A DNA stretch of 37,850 bases from a virus, in the IMG/VR virus record IMGVR_UViG_3300032282_001178, positions 1-37,850 of that record. The stretch is one strand, 5' to 3'. Below the pieces are notes generated by a model that saw only the letters and a program-made list of their open reading frames with translations, was not told where the DNA came from and did no database searches. The position numbers and the translations under genes were made by a program. How positions within the stretch are numbered: the stretch's first letter is position 1; every line of letters begins with the position of its first letter. This document shows, one piece after another, positions 13,989-20,716 of this stretch.

Positions 13989-14212
13989 AAATTCTATCAG
14001 CGTTCCCATGGATAACTGATGATGGGGAAAGAATTCAAGGCGAAAAGGGAATGACCTTGCGTGACTACTTTGCGGCTAAAGCTATGCAGTCTTACACAAG
14101 TGACAAAGAGTTTGTGGACGCTTGCGCATTTATGGAAAAAGATGTCAAGGAAGAGATAGCCCGAGTTGCTTATGCACAAGCAGACGCTATGTTGAAAGCG
14201 AGGCAAGCATGA
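13985..14212 (+). CDS. Unknown small phage protein, 75 residues
   Basis: ATG at 13985 overlaps the previous stop (ATGA) and follows AAAGGAG. The central phrase GMTLRDYFAAKAMQ and the C-terminal AYAQADAMLKAR are typical of a short protein family widespread in phages and prophages of proteobacteria, as I recall; function is not known to me. It begins with a beta-hairpin-like part (FPWITDDGERIQGEKG). Confidence 0.78.
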   Translation: MKILSAFPWITDDGERIQGEKGMTLRDYFAAKAMQSYTSDKEFVDACAFMEKDVKEEIARVAYAQADAMLKARQA

Positions 14213-14418
14213 ACAAAGAAGATGACGATGATATTCAAGACTACGTAGCCTCGGGTTGGCGTAAGCGTCAGGTGGCTATGGATAAAGAATACAACTACGA
14301 GCGTGATATACGTAACGATACGCTAGAAGAAGTAGCCAAAGAGTTTGAAAAGATGAAAGTTTTTGAAGCTGACACCATGGCAAGCATTGCCGTAAATATA
14401 AGGAATATGAAGAGATGA
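14209..14418 (+). CDS. Unknown small acidic protein, 69 residues
   Basis: ATG at 14209 (ATGA overlap with the previous gene). Earlier in-frame starts lie fully inside the upstream gene and have no ribosome site. The product has an acidic head (NKEDDDDIQDYVASG) and a helical charged body (RDIRNDTLEEVAKEFEKMKV). Not recognised. Confidence 0.65.
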   Translation: MNKEDDDDIQDYVASGWRKRQVAMDKEYNYERDIRNDTLEEVAKEFEKMKVFEADTMASIAVNIRNMKR

Positions 14419-14690
14419 GCACAAAAGCACTAAACGCTTGGGAAGAGTTAGCGCAAGTAAATCGCCCTAGCATTTTCTTAAAGGATGTTTATTTCCGAGC
14501 CAAGGGTGGCGGGACTATTACAAACGAAGAAGGCTTAGGCTACAAACAATTCGGCACGTTTACTCGTGCTAAAGAAAGACAACCAAACAAACACGAAGGA
14601 GTTTTAGAACATGCCGAGACCAAAGCCCCCCGCCCCCCTAAAGGTACGATACGTCAAATTGTCGGACGAAGAGTGGCTAAAGTTCAATGA
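14415..14690 (+). CDS. Unknown protein, 91 residues, overlapping the next gene by 80 bases
   Basis: ATG at 14415 (ATGA overlap with the previous stop). The N-terminal 55 residues (MSTKALNAWEELAQVNRPSIFLKDVYFRAKGG...) read as natural protein. The last 26 residues are encoded in the region that also starts the 86-residue gene in another frame and are basic and proline-rich (KAPRPPKGTIRQIVGRRVAKVQ). Either the overlap is genuine or a frameshift has changed the original end. Function unknown. Confidence 0.6.
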   Translation: MSTKALNAWEELAQVNRPSIFLKDVYFRAKGGGTITNEEGLGYKQFGTFTRAKERQPNKHEGVLEHAETKAPRPPKGTIRQIVGRRVAKVQ

Positions 14691-14871
14691 ATTAGGTGGA
14701 GCCGACTGGTTACGCAAGTATGTCAATAAAAAAGCAAAGTTCCCAAAAGAATACTACAAAGCCCTTGTTGAAAAACAAAGTGCTGAGTCAAGAAGAGCTA
14801 AGGGCGTGGTGGCCGTTCACACGGCTAGACCCCAAGCGATTCCCCAAACCAACGAAGCCACAACCAACTGA
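14611..14871 (+). CDS. Unknown phage protein, 86 residues
   Basis: ATG at 14611 with a strong ribosome site (GAAGGAG, 9 bases upstream). The phrase VRYVKLSDEEWLKFNELGGADWLRKYVNKKAK belongs to a small phage protein type I recognise by pattern: a beta-strand, a helix, then the GGADWLRKY segment. The fold recalls small DNA-binding proteins with a strand followed by two helices, but this is a guess. The C-terminus is low-complexity (Ala/Thr/Pro/Asn). Confidence 0.72.
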   Translation: MPRPKPPAPLKVRYVKLSDEEWLKFNELGGADWLRKYVNKKAKFPKEYYKALVEKQSAESRRAKGVVAVHTARPQAIPQTNEATTN

Positions 14872-14889
14872 TTATGAGGAGGCAACATT

Positions 14890-15120
14890 TTGATTGCAAA
14901 TAAAGAATGCTATGAGAGAGGATGCGCTTGCTACGACAGCCGAGTCGATGGTGAGGGTATTGAAGTAGTAGCAAAAGGTGAGCCTGTGGCGTGGATTAGC
15001 GCCAAAGAACTGCTAGTAATGCGTGGAAATGCGTATGCGGGTGCAAAAAGCTGGCGTGTAAACCTTGGTCTTGAACCGGAAGAAGGTGACGTTGGTTTGT
15101 ACATTAAAGGAGAAAAATAG
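14890..15120 (+). CDS. Unknown protein, 76 residues, TTG start
   Basis: The best start is TTG at 14890, with a strong ribosome site (GAGGAGG) 7 bases upstream; no suitable ATG exists. The N-terminus holds CYERGCACYDSR, a small cysteine cluster. The middle phrase EPVAWISAKELLVMRG is seen in many phage hypothetical proteins of the PVAWI type. The stop TAG shares its last base with the GTG start of the next gene. Confidence 0.7.
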   Translation: MIANKECYERGCACYDSRVDGEGIEVVAKGEPVAWISAKELLVMRGNAYAGAKSWRVNLGLEPEEGDVGLYIKGEK

Positions 15121-15326
15121 TGACCACAGGAATTGAATATTTAAAGTTAGAGAAGAAACGCAAGGGGCGGGGGCTTGGTAAGAAACCCGCCTTAGCTTGC
15201 ACGAGCTTGCGACTACCGAAGGAGGTGATGGATTATTTCGACACCAACCATCGAATGTCAAAGCAAGCCAAAATGAGAGAAGTTCTTACCGAGTACGTTA
15301 ATAAACAAACAGGAGTTAAACCATGA
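15120..15326 (+). CDS. Ribbon-helix-helix-like putative DNA-binding protein, 68 residues, GTG start
   Basis: GTG at 15120 shares its first base with the previous stop and follows AAAGGAG. After a basic tail (EKKRKGRGLGKK) comes a beta-strand TSLRLPKEV (28-36), a helix (EVMDYFDTNH) and a second helix (KQAKMREVLTEYVNK). This strand-helix-helix order with the SLRLP strand resembles ribbon-helix-helix proteins such as BrnA-type antitoxins. RHH dimers bind short palindromes, so this is a candidate for the protein that reads the 13-bp palindrome; that link is inference. No toxin partner is visible next to it. Confidence 0.6.
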   Translation: MTTGIEYLKLEKKRKGRGLGKKPALACTSLRLPKEVMDYFDTNHRMSKQAKMREVLTEYVNKQTGVKP

Positions 15327-15940
15327 TTAAAAAAGTAACCAAAGCCGCACAAGTGCGTAGCTACGTAGCCGCAAACCCCAAAGCCAAACCCGCAGAGGTA
15401 GCCAAGGAGATAGGTGTTGGGCTTCAGTACGTATACACAGTGCTGTGGAACGCAAAGAAGAAAGCCGGAGTTAAAAAGAAGGCTACGCTTACGCTACCTA
15501 AAGCTAAGTGGGGAACAACCCATATAGCTTCATCCAACGTATCCGTTAAAGATAAGTTGAAAGAGTACGAAGCCAAGAAAACGAAAGAGCAAGTAGACAA
15601 GTATTGGCAAGCCGTAGGTGAAGTCCAAAAGGCAGGGCTATCAGCCGCCCGTGTTGCCGAACTTACTGCGCTAGCCGGTAAGCCCAAGGCACGTATGCAG
15701 AGTAGCGAGCCCATGCAGATTGATATGTTCGAGCCCGAGTTTGATGACCTAGTGAATCACCCTGCCCATTACAAGGTAGGTGGAATCGAGACCATCGACT
15801 TCATCGAAGCGAAGAAGTTAGGATACAACCTTGGCAACGTGGTGAAGTACCTGACTCGTGCCGACCACAAAGGCAACAGGCTTGAAGACTTGCGCAAAGC
15901 CCAGTGGTATCTGACACGCGAGATTGGCGCACTGAAGTAA
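15323..15940 (+). CDS. DUF3310-domain protein with N-terminal helix-turn-helix
   Basis: 205 residues, ATGA overlap with the previous gene, ribosome site AGGAG. The N-terminal part (about 9-50, AAQVRSYVAANPKAKPAEVAKEIGVGLQYVYTVLWNAKKKAG) reads as a helix-turn-helix. The C-terminal part (about 138-205) has VNHPAHYKVGGIETIDFIEAK, GNVVKYLTRADHKGN and LEDLRKAQWYL, the hallmark of DUF3310, a small domain very common in phages and of unknown molecular function. Between them lies a lysine-rich linker. It is the last gene before palindrome copy 17 and a terminator. Confidence 0.85.
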   Translation: MIKKVTKAAQVRSYVAANPKAKPAEVAKEIGVGLQYVYTVLWNAKKKAGVKKKATLTLPKAKWGTTHIASSNVSVKDKLKEYEAKKTKEQVDKYWQAVGEVQKAGLSAARVAELTALAGKPKARMQSSEPMQIDMFEPEFDDLVNHPAHYKVGGIETIDFIEAKKLGYNLGNVVKYLTRADHKGNRLEDLRKAQWYLTREIGALK

Positions 15941-15946
15941 AACGAC

Positions 15947-15959
15947 CTAACAATGTTAG
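15947..15959. promoter_or_regulatory. 13-bp palindromic operator-like motif, copy 17
   Basis: CTAACAATGTTAG within CCTAACAATGTTAGG (15946-15960), between the DUF3310 stop and the terminator stem. It is the last full copy in the window. Confidence 0.75.
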
Positions 15960-15969
15960 GGTATATCCT

Positions 15970-15992
15970 AGCCGCCTACGGGCGGCTTTTTT
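15970..15992 (+). terminator. Rho-independent terminator
   Basis: Perfect stem AGCCGCC/GGCGGCT with a TACG tetraloop, followed by a run of T. It ends the P3 gene cluster just before promoter P4. Confidence 0.9.
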
Positions 15993-16004
15993 ACGTCTCT
16001 ACTA

Positions 16005-16032
16005 TTGACAAAGTCAAGCAAGGTGCTATATT
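16005..16032 (+). promoter_or_regulatory. Promoter P4 with palindromic -35 region
   Basis: TTGACA at 16005-16010, 16-base spacer, TATATT at 16027-16032. The -35 box is the left arm of TTGACAAAGTCAA (16005-16017), an inverted repeat similar to the one at P5 and to the 13-bp palindrome. It starts the replication gene cluster. Confidence 0.8.
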
Positions 16033-16058
16033 AACTCCATAAACAACTGGAGTATTAG

Positions 16059-16358
16059 ATGGCAACCACACCCGAAGCCAAGGTCAAAGCAAAGATCAAG
16101 GCAATCCTCAAAACCTACAAAGCCTACTACGCCATGCCCATCGGTACTGGCTACGGAAGCAGTGGCGTCCCCGATTTTTTAGTTTGTCTCAATGGAGAGT
16201 TCTTGGCTATTGAAGCCAAGGCAGGCAGGGGTTACCCGACTGCATTACAAGAGAAGAACCTTAAACAAATTAGAGAAGCAGGGGGCAGGGCGTTGGTCAT
16301 CAATGAAGAAAGCCTTGAGTTAAACATACTCGAAGCCATACTGGACAACATGCTATGA
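16059..16358 (+). CDS. VRR-NUC domain nuclease
   Basis: 99 residues, the usual length of a stand-alone VRR-NUC protein. These are PD-(D/E)XK-fold endonucleases related to Holliday-junction resolvases. Visible active-site pattern: GVPDF (P38-D39) and IEAKAG (E52, K54), followed by a Q64 in TALQEKNL; the GYGSSGVPDFLVCLNGEFLAIE region is characteristic. The start ATG follows TGGAG. Probably resolves branched DNA during replication or packaging; the next gene, DNA polymerase, overlaps by four bases (ATGA). Confidence 0.88.
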   Translation: MATTPEAKVKAKIKAILKTYKAYYAMPIGTGYGSSGVPDFLVCLNGEFLAIEAKAGRGYPTALQEKNLKQIREAGGRALVINEESLELNILEAILDNML

Positions 16359-18172
16359 AAATAATTACAGTTGACTTTGAGACGTTCTACTCACGCGAGA
16401 TTGGGTTTGCCAAGCAGACTACCGAAGAGTACATCCGTGACCCTGAGTTCCATGTCGTAGGGGTATCAGTGCAGGTGGATGATGGTGAGCCAGAATGGTT
16501 CAGCGGAACGATGGTTCAGACTGCCGAGTACCTTGGTCAGTTCGATTGGAAGAATTCACTGGCGCTAGCACATAACGCTATCTTTGATGGGGCAATCTTG
16601 AGTTGGCACTTTGATATTAAACCAAAGGGTTGGTTAGATACACTGTCTATGGGTCGCGCACTACATGGTACTAACGTAGGCGGCAGTCTCAAGGTGCTAG
16701 CGCAGTACTACGGCATTGGAGAGAAGGGTACAGAGGTTGAGAACGCCCTTGGCCTGAGACGGATCGACTTTCCCCCCGAGCAGTTAGCAAGGTATGGGGA
16801 ATACTGCATGAACGATGTAGCCCTGACATGGCAGTTGTTTGGCAATATGAGCGCAGGGTTTCCACAGGTAGAGCTGCGGTTAATTGACTTAACCATACGC
16901 ATGTTCACAGAGCCGTCTTTGGCGCTGGACTTGCAAGTACTCGGTGACCACTTGGAGTCGGTGAAAGATTTGAAGGCTATGGCGCTAGGGGCTTACGAAA
17001 AAGAAGACATGATGAGCAACCAAAAGTTTGCCATTATGTTGCAAGCCGCAGGCGCTACACCGCCAATGAAGATCAGCCCCACTACCGGCAGAGAGACGTT
17101 TGCTTTCTCTAAGACCGATGAAGAATTTAAGGCATTGCTAGAACACGATAGCCCCGCAGTGCAAGCGTTGGTAGCCGCACGCCTTGGCACGAAGTCGACC
17201 ATCGAGGAGACGCGAACCGAAAGGTTCATTGGGATTGCCAAGCGAGGACTTATGCCAGTTCCCTTGCGATACTATGCGGCTCACACAGGGCGGTGGGGTG
17301 GTGACGACAAACTCAACCTACAAAACATCCCGCGCAACTCCCCCCTGAAACACGCTATTTTTGCGCCAACAGGATACATGATGATCGACTCAGACTCATC
17401 ACAAATTGAAGCCCGTACGCTAGCATGGCTTGCGGAACAGAACGACTTAGTGGAGGCATTTGATCGTGGCGAGGATGTATACAAAATCATGGCATCTGCT
17501 ATTTATGGCAAGGACGCCTCGGAGATTACAAAGGATGAGAGATTCGTTGGTAAGACCACTATCCTTGGCTGTGGGTACGGAATGGGTGCGGCAAAGTTCC
17601 AAGCGCAACTCAAGAACTTTAACGTGGAGATTACGTTGGAAGAAGCAAAACGCATTATCGACACTTACCGCACTACGTATCCGAAAATTACTGCGCTCTG
17701 GAAGAAAGCCGGTACTGCGTTAGAGGCAATTTTGCGTGGCAATTCAATGGCGCTAGGCCGCGATGGTGTCTTAAAAATAGAAGGCAACAACGGTGTTTTA
17801 CTTCCCAATGGTTTGTACCTGCGCTATCCGAACCTGCGCATACTTCAGAGTGAGGAAGGTAAGGCCGAGATGGTCTACGACACCAAGCGGGGAAAAGCAA
17901 CCATACCCAACCGAATCTATGGCGGTAAGGTGATTGAGAACGTATGCCAAGCCTTAGCTCGTATTGTGATCGGTGAGCAGATGCTATTGATAGCCAAGAA
18001 GTACAAGGTTGTGATGACTGTGCATGATGCGATTGCTTGTATCGCGCCGACACCCGAGGCTAAGACTGCGCAAGAATACGTAGAGATGTGTATGCGCGTG
18101 CGCCCCAAATGGGCACTTGACCTACCGCTTAACTGCGAGGCCGGATGCGGCAAGAGCTATGGCCTTTGCTAA
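16355..18172 (+). CDS. Family A DNA polymerase with 3'-5' exonuclease
   Basis: 605 residues, short as in many phage polymerases (no 5' nuclease domain). Exonuclease motifs: Exo I VDFETF (D7, E9), Exo II HNAIFD (H73-D78), Exo III YCMND (Y150-D154). Polymerase part: HTGRW (310-314) and LQNIPR, motif A IDSDSSQIEAR (344-354), motif B region RFVGKTTILGCGYG (396-409), motif C TVHDA (555-559). All catalytic residues appear present, so it should be an active, proofreading replicative polymerase. It starts inside the previous gene's stop (ATGA) and overlaps the next gene by 14 bases. Confidence 0.95.
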   Translation: MKIITVDFETFYSREIGFAKQTTEEYIRDPEFHVVGVSVQVDDGEPEWFSGTMVQTAEYLGQFDWKNSLALAHNAIFDGAILSWHFDIKPKGWLDTLSMGRALHGTNVGGSLKVLAQYYGIGEKGTEVENALGLRRIDFPPEQLARYGEYCMNDVALTWQLFGNMSAGFPQVELRLIDLTIRMFTEPSLALDLQVLGDHLESVKDLKAMALGAYEKEDMMSNQKFAIMLQAAGATPPMKISPTTGRETFAFSKTDEEFKALLEHDSPAVQALVAARLGTKSTIEETRTERFIGIAKRGLMPVPLRYYAAHTGRWGGDDKLNLQNIPRNSPLKHAIFAPTGYMMIDSDSSQIEARTLAWLAEQNDLVEAFDRGEDVYKIMASAIYGKDASEITKDERFVGKTTILGCGYGMGAAKFQAQLKNFNVEITLEEAKRIIDTYRTTYPKITALWKKAGTALEAILRGNSMALGRDGVLKIEGNNGVLLPNGLYLRYPNLRILQSEEGKAEMVYDTKRGKATIPNRIYGGKVIENVCQALARIVIGEQMLLIAKKYKVVMTVHDAIACIAPTPEAKTAQEYVEMCMRVRPKWALDLPLNCEAGCGKSYGLC

Positions 18173-18911
18173 ATCTGCTAGACCGTACGGCAAAATAAAT
18201 AAAGGGACAAGCATCCCCTATGGCACACTTGCGGATGCAAGCCAAGAGCTTATCAAAGTTTACTACTACCATGGGTACAAAGAGGACTCAATGTTGCCTG
18301 AGTTCCCATGCTTACCATACGAAGAAGAGCCAACTATCGACCCTGATGAAGAGCTATGCAAGGCGCAGTTAGCCGAGCATGTTAAAGAAATGTTAGACAC
18401 TCTTACGCCAAGGGAATCCAAAGTATTACGTATGCGGTTTGGAATTGAATTGGATGCTGACTTCACCTTAGAAGAAGTTGGAAAGGCATTGTATGTAACA
18501 AAGGAACGTATTAGGCAGATTGAAGCCAAAGCATTACGCAAAATGAAGAGGCCGGAGCGTAGCGAGATACTAAGACAAATTTGGATGCCCGAAGATTACT
18601 ATCAAACAACAGAAGAAAAGCGGCTTGAAATTTTATCCATACAAAAGAAATGGCGTGAGGCTAAAGAGCAACGCGAAAAAGAAAAAGATAACGAATTACA
18701 GGCGCAGGCTTTTATTCGTGGAGATTCATTAACGGCTAAAAAACGCAAATTGTGGTGGGAACTTAGACCCGCGCTTCAAGATGCGCCATGGGTAAAGAAC
18801 CTAAAGATAGAGAAGCCCGATATGTACCAAGAGCTAAAGGAATTGGTAGCCGACATTTGGGATATGGACGCAAAAGAAATTTGGAAGAAGTACACAAAGG
18901 AAGATATATGA
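18159..18911 (+). CDS. Sigma-70 region 4 protein with C-terminal coiled coil
   Basis: 250 residues; I choose ATG 18159, overlapping the polymerase end, although the ribosome site is weak. Residues about 72-138 match sigma region 4 of RpoD-type factors very closely: LDTLTPRESKVLRMRFGIE, FTLEEVGKALYVTKERIRQIEAKALRKMKRPERS. Region 4 binds the -35 box and the RNA polymerase beta flap. Regions 2 and 3 are absent: the N-terminal 70 residues are unrelated and the C-terminus (145-250) is a charged coiled coil (RLEILSIQKKWREAKEQREKEKD). So it cannot melt a -10 box alone; it may act as a competing or recruiting factor at -35 elements. The close likeness to housekeeping sigma suggests capture from a host. 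Confidence 0.85.
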   Translation: MAFAKSARPYGKINKGTSIPYGTLADASQELIKVYYYHGYKEDSMLPEFPCLPYEEEPTIDPDEELCKAQLAEHVKEMLDTLTPRESKVLRMRFGIELDADFTLEEVGKALYVTKERIRQIEAKALRKMKRPERSEILRQIWMPEDYYQTTEEKRLEILSIQKKWREAKEQREKEKDNELQAQAFIRGDSLTAKKRKLWWELRPALQDAPWVKNLKIEKPDMYQELKELVADIWDMDAKEIWKKYTKEDI

Positions 18912-19138
18912 AACCTACCGCATGGTACGACCCAACTAACCGCATGGTCAGCACAGACAAAGATAGCCCTTTGTTCACACCGCTTGGTCAGATATGGCCT
19001 TTGTATCCACAGCGCACATGGGCTGGGCTGACGGATGAGGAGAAGGCAAGTTTTTGGACAGCAGACCAGATGACCCAAGAAGAATGGGATAAGTTGTTTG
19101 CCGCCATTGAAGCCAAACTCAAGGAAAAGAATACATGA
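18908..19138 (+). CDS. Unknown phage protein, 76 residues
   Basis: ATG at 18908 overlaps the previous stop (ATGA) with AAAGGAAG upstream; an earlier in-frame start would lie deep in the sigma gene. The C-terminal half (TWAGLTDEEKASFWTADQMTQEEWDKLFAAIEAKLKEKNT) is of a type common in phage genomes of proteobacteria, ending in AIEAKLKEKN. The role is unknown. Confidence 0.75.
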   Translation: MKPTAWYDPTNRMVSTDKDSPLFTPLGQIWPLYPQRTWAGLTDEEKASFWTADQMTQEEWDKLFAAIEAKLKEKNT

Positions 19139-19371
19139 ACAGAGAAGACATTATCCGAATAGCACAAGAGGCGGGGTTGCATATTGCAACCGATGTAAAT
19201 TGGATGCCCATAATTGGACTTGAATACGCAGAACGCTTTGCCAAGCTAGTAGCACAGCATGAGCGTGAGGCGTGTGCAAAGGTGTGTGAGGAACAGATGC
19301 AAGGCAAATCAATTTGGATAGAGGGCGCAAGAGCGTGTTCATTAGCCATCCGAGCAAGGGGACAAGCATGA
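19135..19371 (+). CDS. Unknown phage protein, 78 residues
   Basis: ATG at 19135 (ATGA overlap). It starts MNREDIIRIAQEAG and continues ERFAKLVAQHEREACAKVCEE, a very common short phage/prophage hypothetical protein type. Mostly helical with two cysteines in ACAKVCEE. No known function. Confidence 0.8.
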   Translation: MNREDIIRIAQEAGLHIATDVNWMPIIGLEYAERFAKLVAQHEREACAKVCEEQMQGKSIWIEGARACSLAIRARGQA

Positions 19372-19484
19372 ACGGAAAAGACATCATTAGCAAGGGGCGC
19401 AGGATGCCCAACTTGTTCTACACACCGATAGCCGCTTATTTGATCGGCCTCTTGATGGGCTATTTGATTTGGGGGCAAGCATGA
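19368..19484 (+). CDS. Small membrane protein, 38 residues
   Basis: ATG at 19368 overlaps the previous stop and its own stop overlaps the next start (ATGA on both sides), with AAGGGGAC as ribosome site. After a basic head (MNGKDIISKGRRMP) there is one hydrophobic segment (AAYLIGLLMGYLIW), short but able to span a membrane. The exact fit between neighbours supports it. Confidence 0.6.
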   Translation: MNGKDIISKGRRMPNLFYTPIAAYLIGLLMGYLIWGQA

Positions 19485-20146
19485 AACAACTTATTTGGTC
19501 ATTCAGTAGTCTCAAGACCTTTCAGCAGTGCCCTAAGAAGTACTTCCACACCAAGGTTGCCAAGGATGTAGTCGAGGGCGATACAACCGCCACGCTGTAC
19601 GGCAAAGAAATGCACACCGTTGCCGAGGAATACATTCGAGATAGCACGCCCATACCTGAGAAGTTTGCGTACATTAAGTCTTCTCTAGATAGACTAAACG
19701 CCATCCCCGGGGAGAAACATTGCGAGGTAAAACTAGGGCTAACCAAAAACTTAGAGCCTTGCGAGTTCTCAGCCGAGGGCGTGTGGTGGCATGGCATTGC
19801 CGACTTGGTCATCATAAACCGCGACAAGAAGCTAGCCTACTCGGTTGACTACAAGACAAGTAAGAACGCACGCTATGCCGATATGGGTCAGCTTGACCTG
19901 ATTGCTACTGCTTTGTTTGCCAAGTACCCCGAGATCGAGCGGGTTAAGTCTGCGCTTATGTTCGTAGTCAGTAAAGAATTCGTCAAGGCCGACCATGATG
20001 CCAAGATGAAGTCAGTGTATGTGCAACGAGTACTGCCCGACATTGAGCGGCTCGAAGGCGCATTCATGAGCGGGGTGTGGAACCCCAAAACAGGGCCACT
20101 CTGTAAGTGGTGCTCAGTAAAACAATGTGAATACAACAAAGGATGA
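19481..20146 (+). CDS. Cas4/RecB-like PD-(D/E)XK nuclease with iron-sulfur cysteines
   Basis: 221 residues. The RecB-type nuclease pattern is visible: H45 in KEMHTVAEEY, GIADL (D108), VDYKTS (D123, K125) and MGQLDL (Q138). One N-terminal cysteine (C17, FQQCPKK) and three C-terminal ones in CKWCSVKQC (C208, C211, C216) match the layout of Cas4 and AddB, where they hold a 4Fe-4S cluster. Such proteins are DNA exonucleases, used by phages in recombination or DNA processing. Start ATG 19481 overlaps the previous stop (ATGA), GGGGG upstream. No CRISPR genes or arrays occur nearby, so this is a phage recombination-type nuclease. Confidence 0.88.
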   Translation: MKQLIWSFSSLKTFQQCPKKYFHTKVAKDVVEGDTTATLYGKEMHTVAEEYIRDSTPIPEKFAYIKSSLDRLNAIPGEKHCEVKLGLTKNLEPCEFSAEGVWWHGIADLVIINRDKKLAYSVDYKTSKNARYADMGQLDLIATALFAKYPEIERVKSALMFVVSKEFVKADHDAKMKSVYVQRVLPDIERLEGAFMSGVWNPKTGPLCKWCSVKQCEYNKG

Positions 20147-20148
20147 CC

Positions 20149-20349
20149 ATGACCGAGGAAGAAAAGAACAATGCCGCCGCTTACATGAAACTGCAGGACG
20201 ACGTTAAGCAGTTGATTATTGATACTGTATGCAAAGAACTGCACAACTATAGTAGCTCCATACATAGTCATATCAAAAGCGGATTACTGCACACCTACGA
20301 TTTTGAGCAGAGGATCAGAGACATCATCAGAAACCAAATGACTAAATAA
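20149..20349 (+). CDS. Unknown small protein, 66 residues
   Basis: Two close ATGs exist (20143 and 20149). AAAGGA lies 6 bases before the second, so I choose 20149. The product is helical and polar (MTEEEKNNAAAYMKLQDDVKQLIIDTVCKEL) with no recognised motif. Confidence 0.68.
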   Translation: MTEEEKNNAAAYMKLQDDVKQLIIDTVCKELHNYSSSIHSHIKSGLLHTYDFEQRIRDIIRNQMTK

Positions 20350-20359
20350 GGAGCTAAAA

Positions 20360-20716
20360 ATGTCAGATGATTATGTACGCGCACGTAACACAGACCCCTC
20401 GACAAGTCACGAGGCGGCAGATAAAGTAGGGGAGTTCGCCCATGCCCACTACTATCAGATACTACATGCCTTGCTAGACCACGGCCCACTAGGTAAAGAT
20501 GGTATTGCTAAGATGGCGAATATGAATAGCCGTGAAGATGGCGTTGCTGTATCCCGCCGACTGCCTGAGTTGCAGAAGATGGGTTTAGTATCCCTCACGG
20601 GTGAGAAAGTTCTATCACGTAGCGGTCGTAACGAACGTGAATGGGCTATTAACGAAGCCGTATATCAAGAAAGAGTTAAACAAAATGCCTTACGTAAACA
20701 AACCCCGCCCTTATAA
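20360..20716 (+). CDS. Winged helix-turn-helix phage protein
   Basis: 118 residues, ribosome site AAGGAGC. It starts with the phrase RARNTDPSTSHEAA found in a widespread phage protein type. It then has a winged-helix pattern: HYYQILHALLDHGPLGKDGIAKMANMNSREDGVAVSRRLPELQKMGLVSLTGEKVLSRSGRNEREWAI, i.e. three helices with the recognition helix at VSRRLPELQKMG and a wing at LVSLTGEKVLSRSGRNEREW. It could bind DNA or act as a local regulator. It overlaps the next gene by 32 bases. Confidence 0.8.
   Translation: MSDDYVRARNTDPSTSHEAADKVGEFAHAHYYQILHALLDHGPLGKDGIAKMANMNSREDGVAVSRRLPELQKMGLVSLTGEKVLSRSGRNEREWAINEAVYQERVKQNALRKQTPPL

Noticed and set aside
14696-14893. 65-codon frame overlapping the 86-residue gene
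   Set aside because: Lies inside a better-supported gene in another frame and has no ribosome site.
15120-15326. RHH-like gene considered as a BrnA antitoxin of a toxin-antitoxin pair
   Set aside because: No toxin-like partner lies next to it; upstream is an unknown PVAWI-type protein and downstream a DUF3310 protein.
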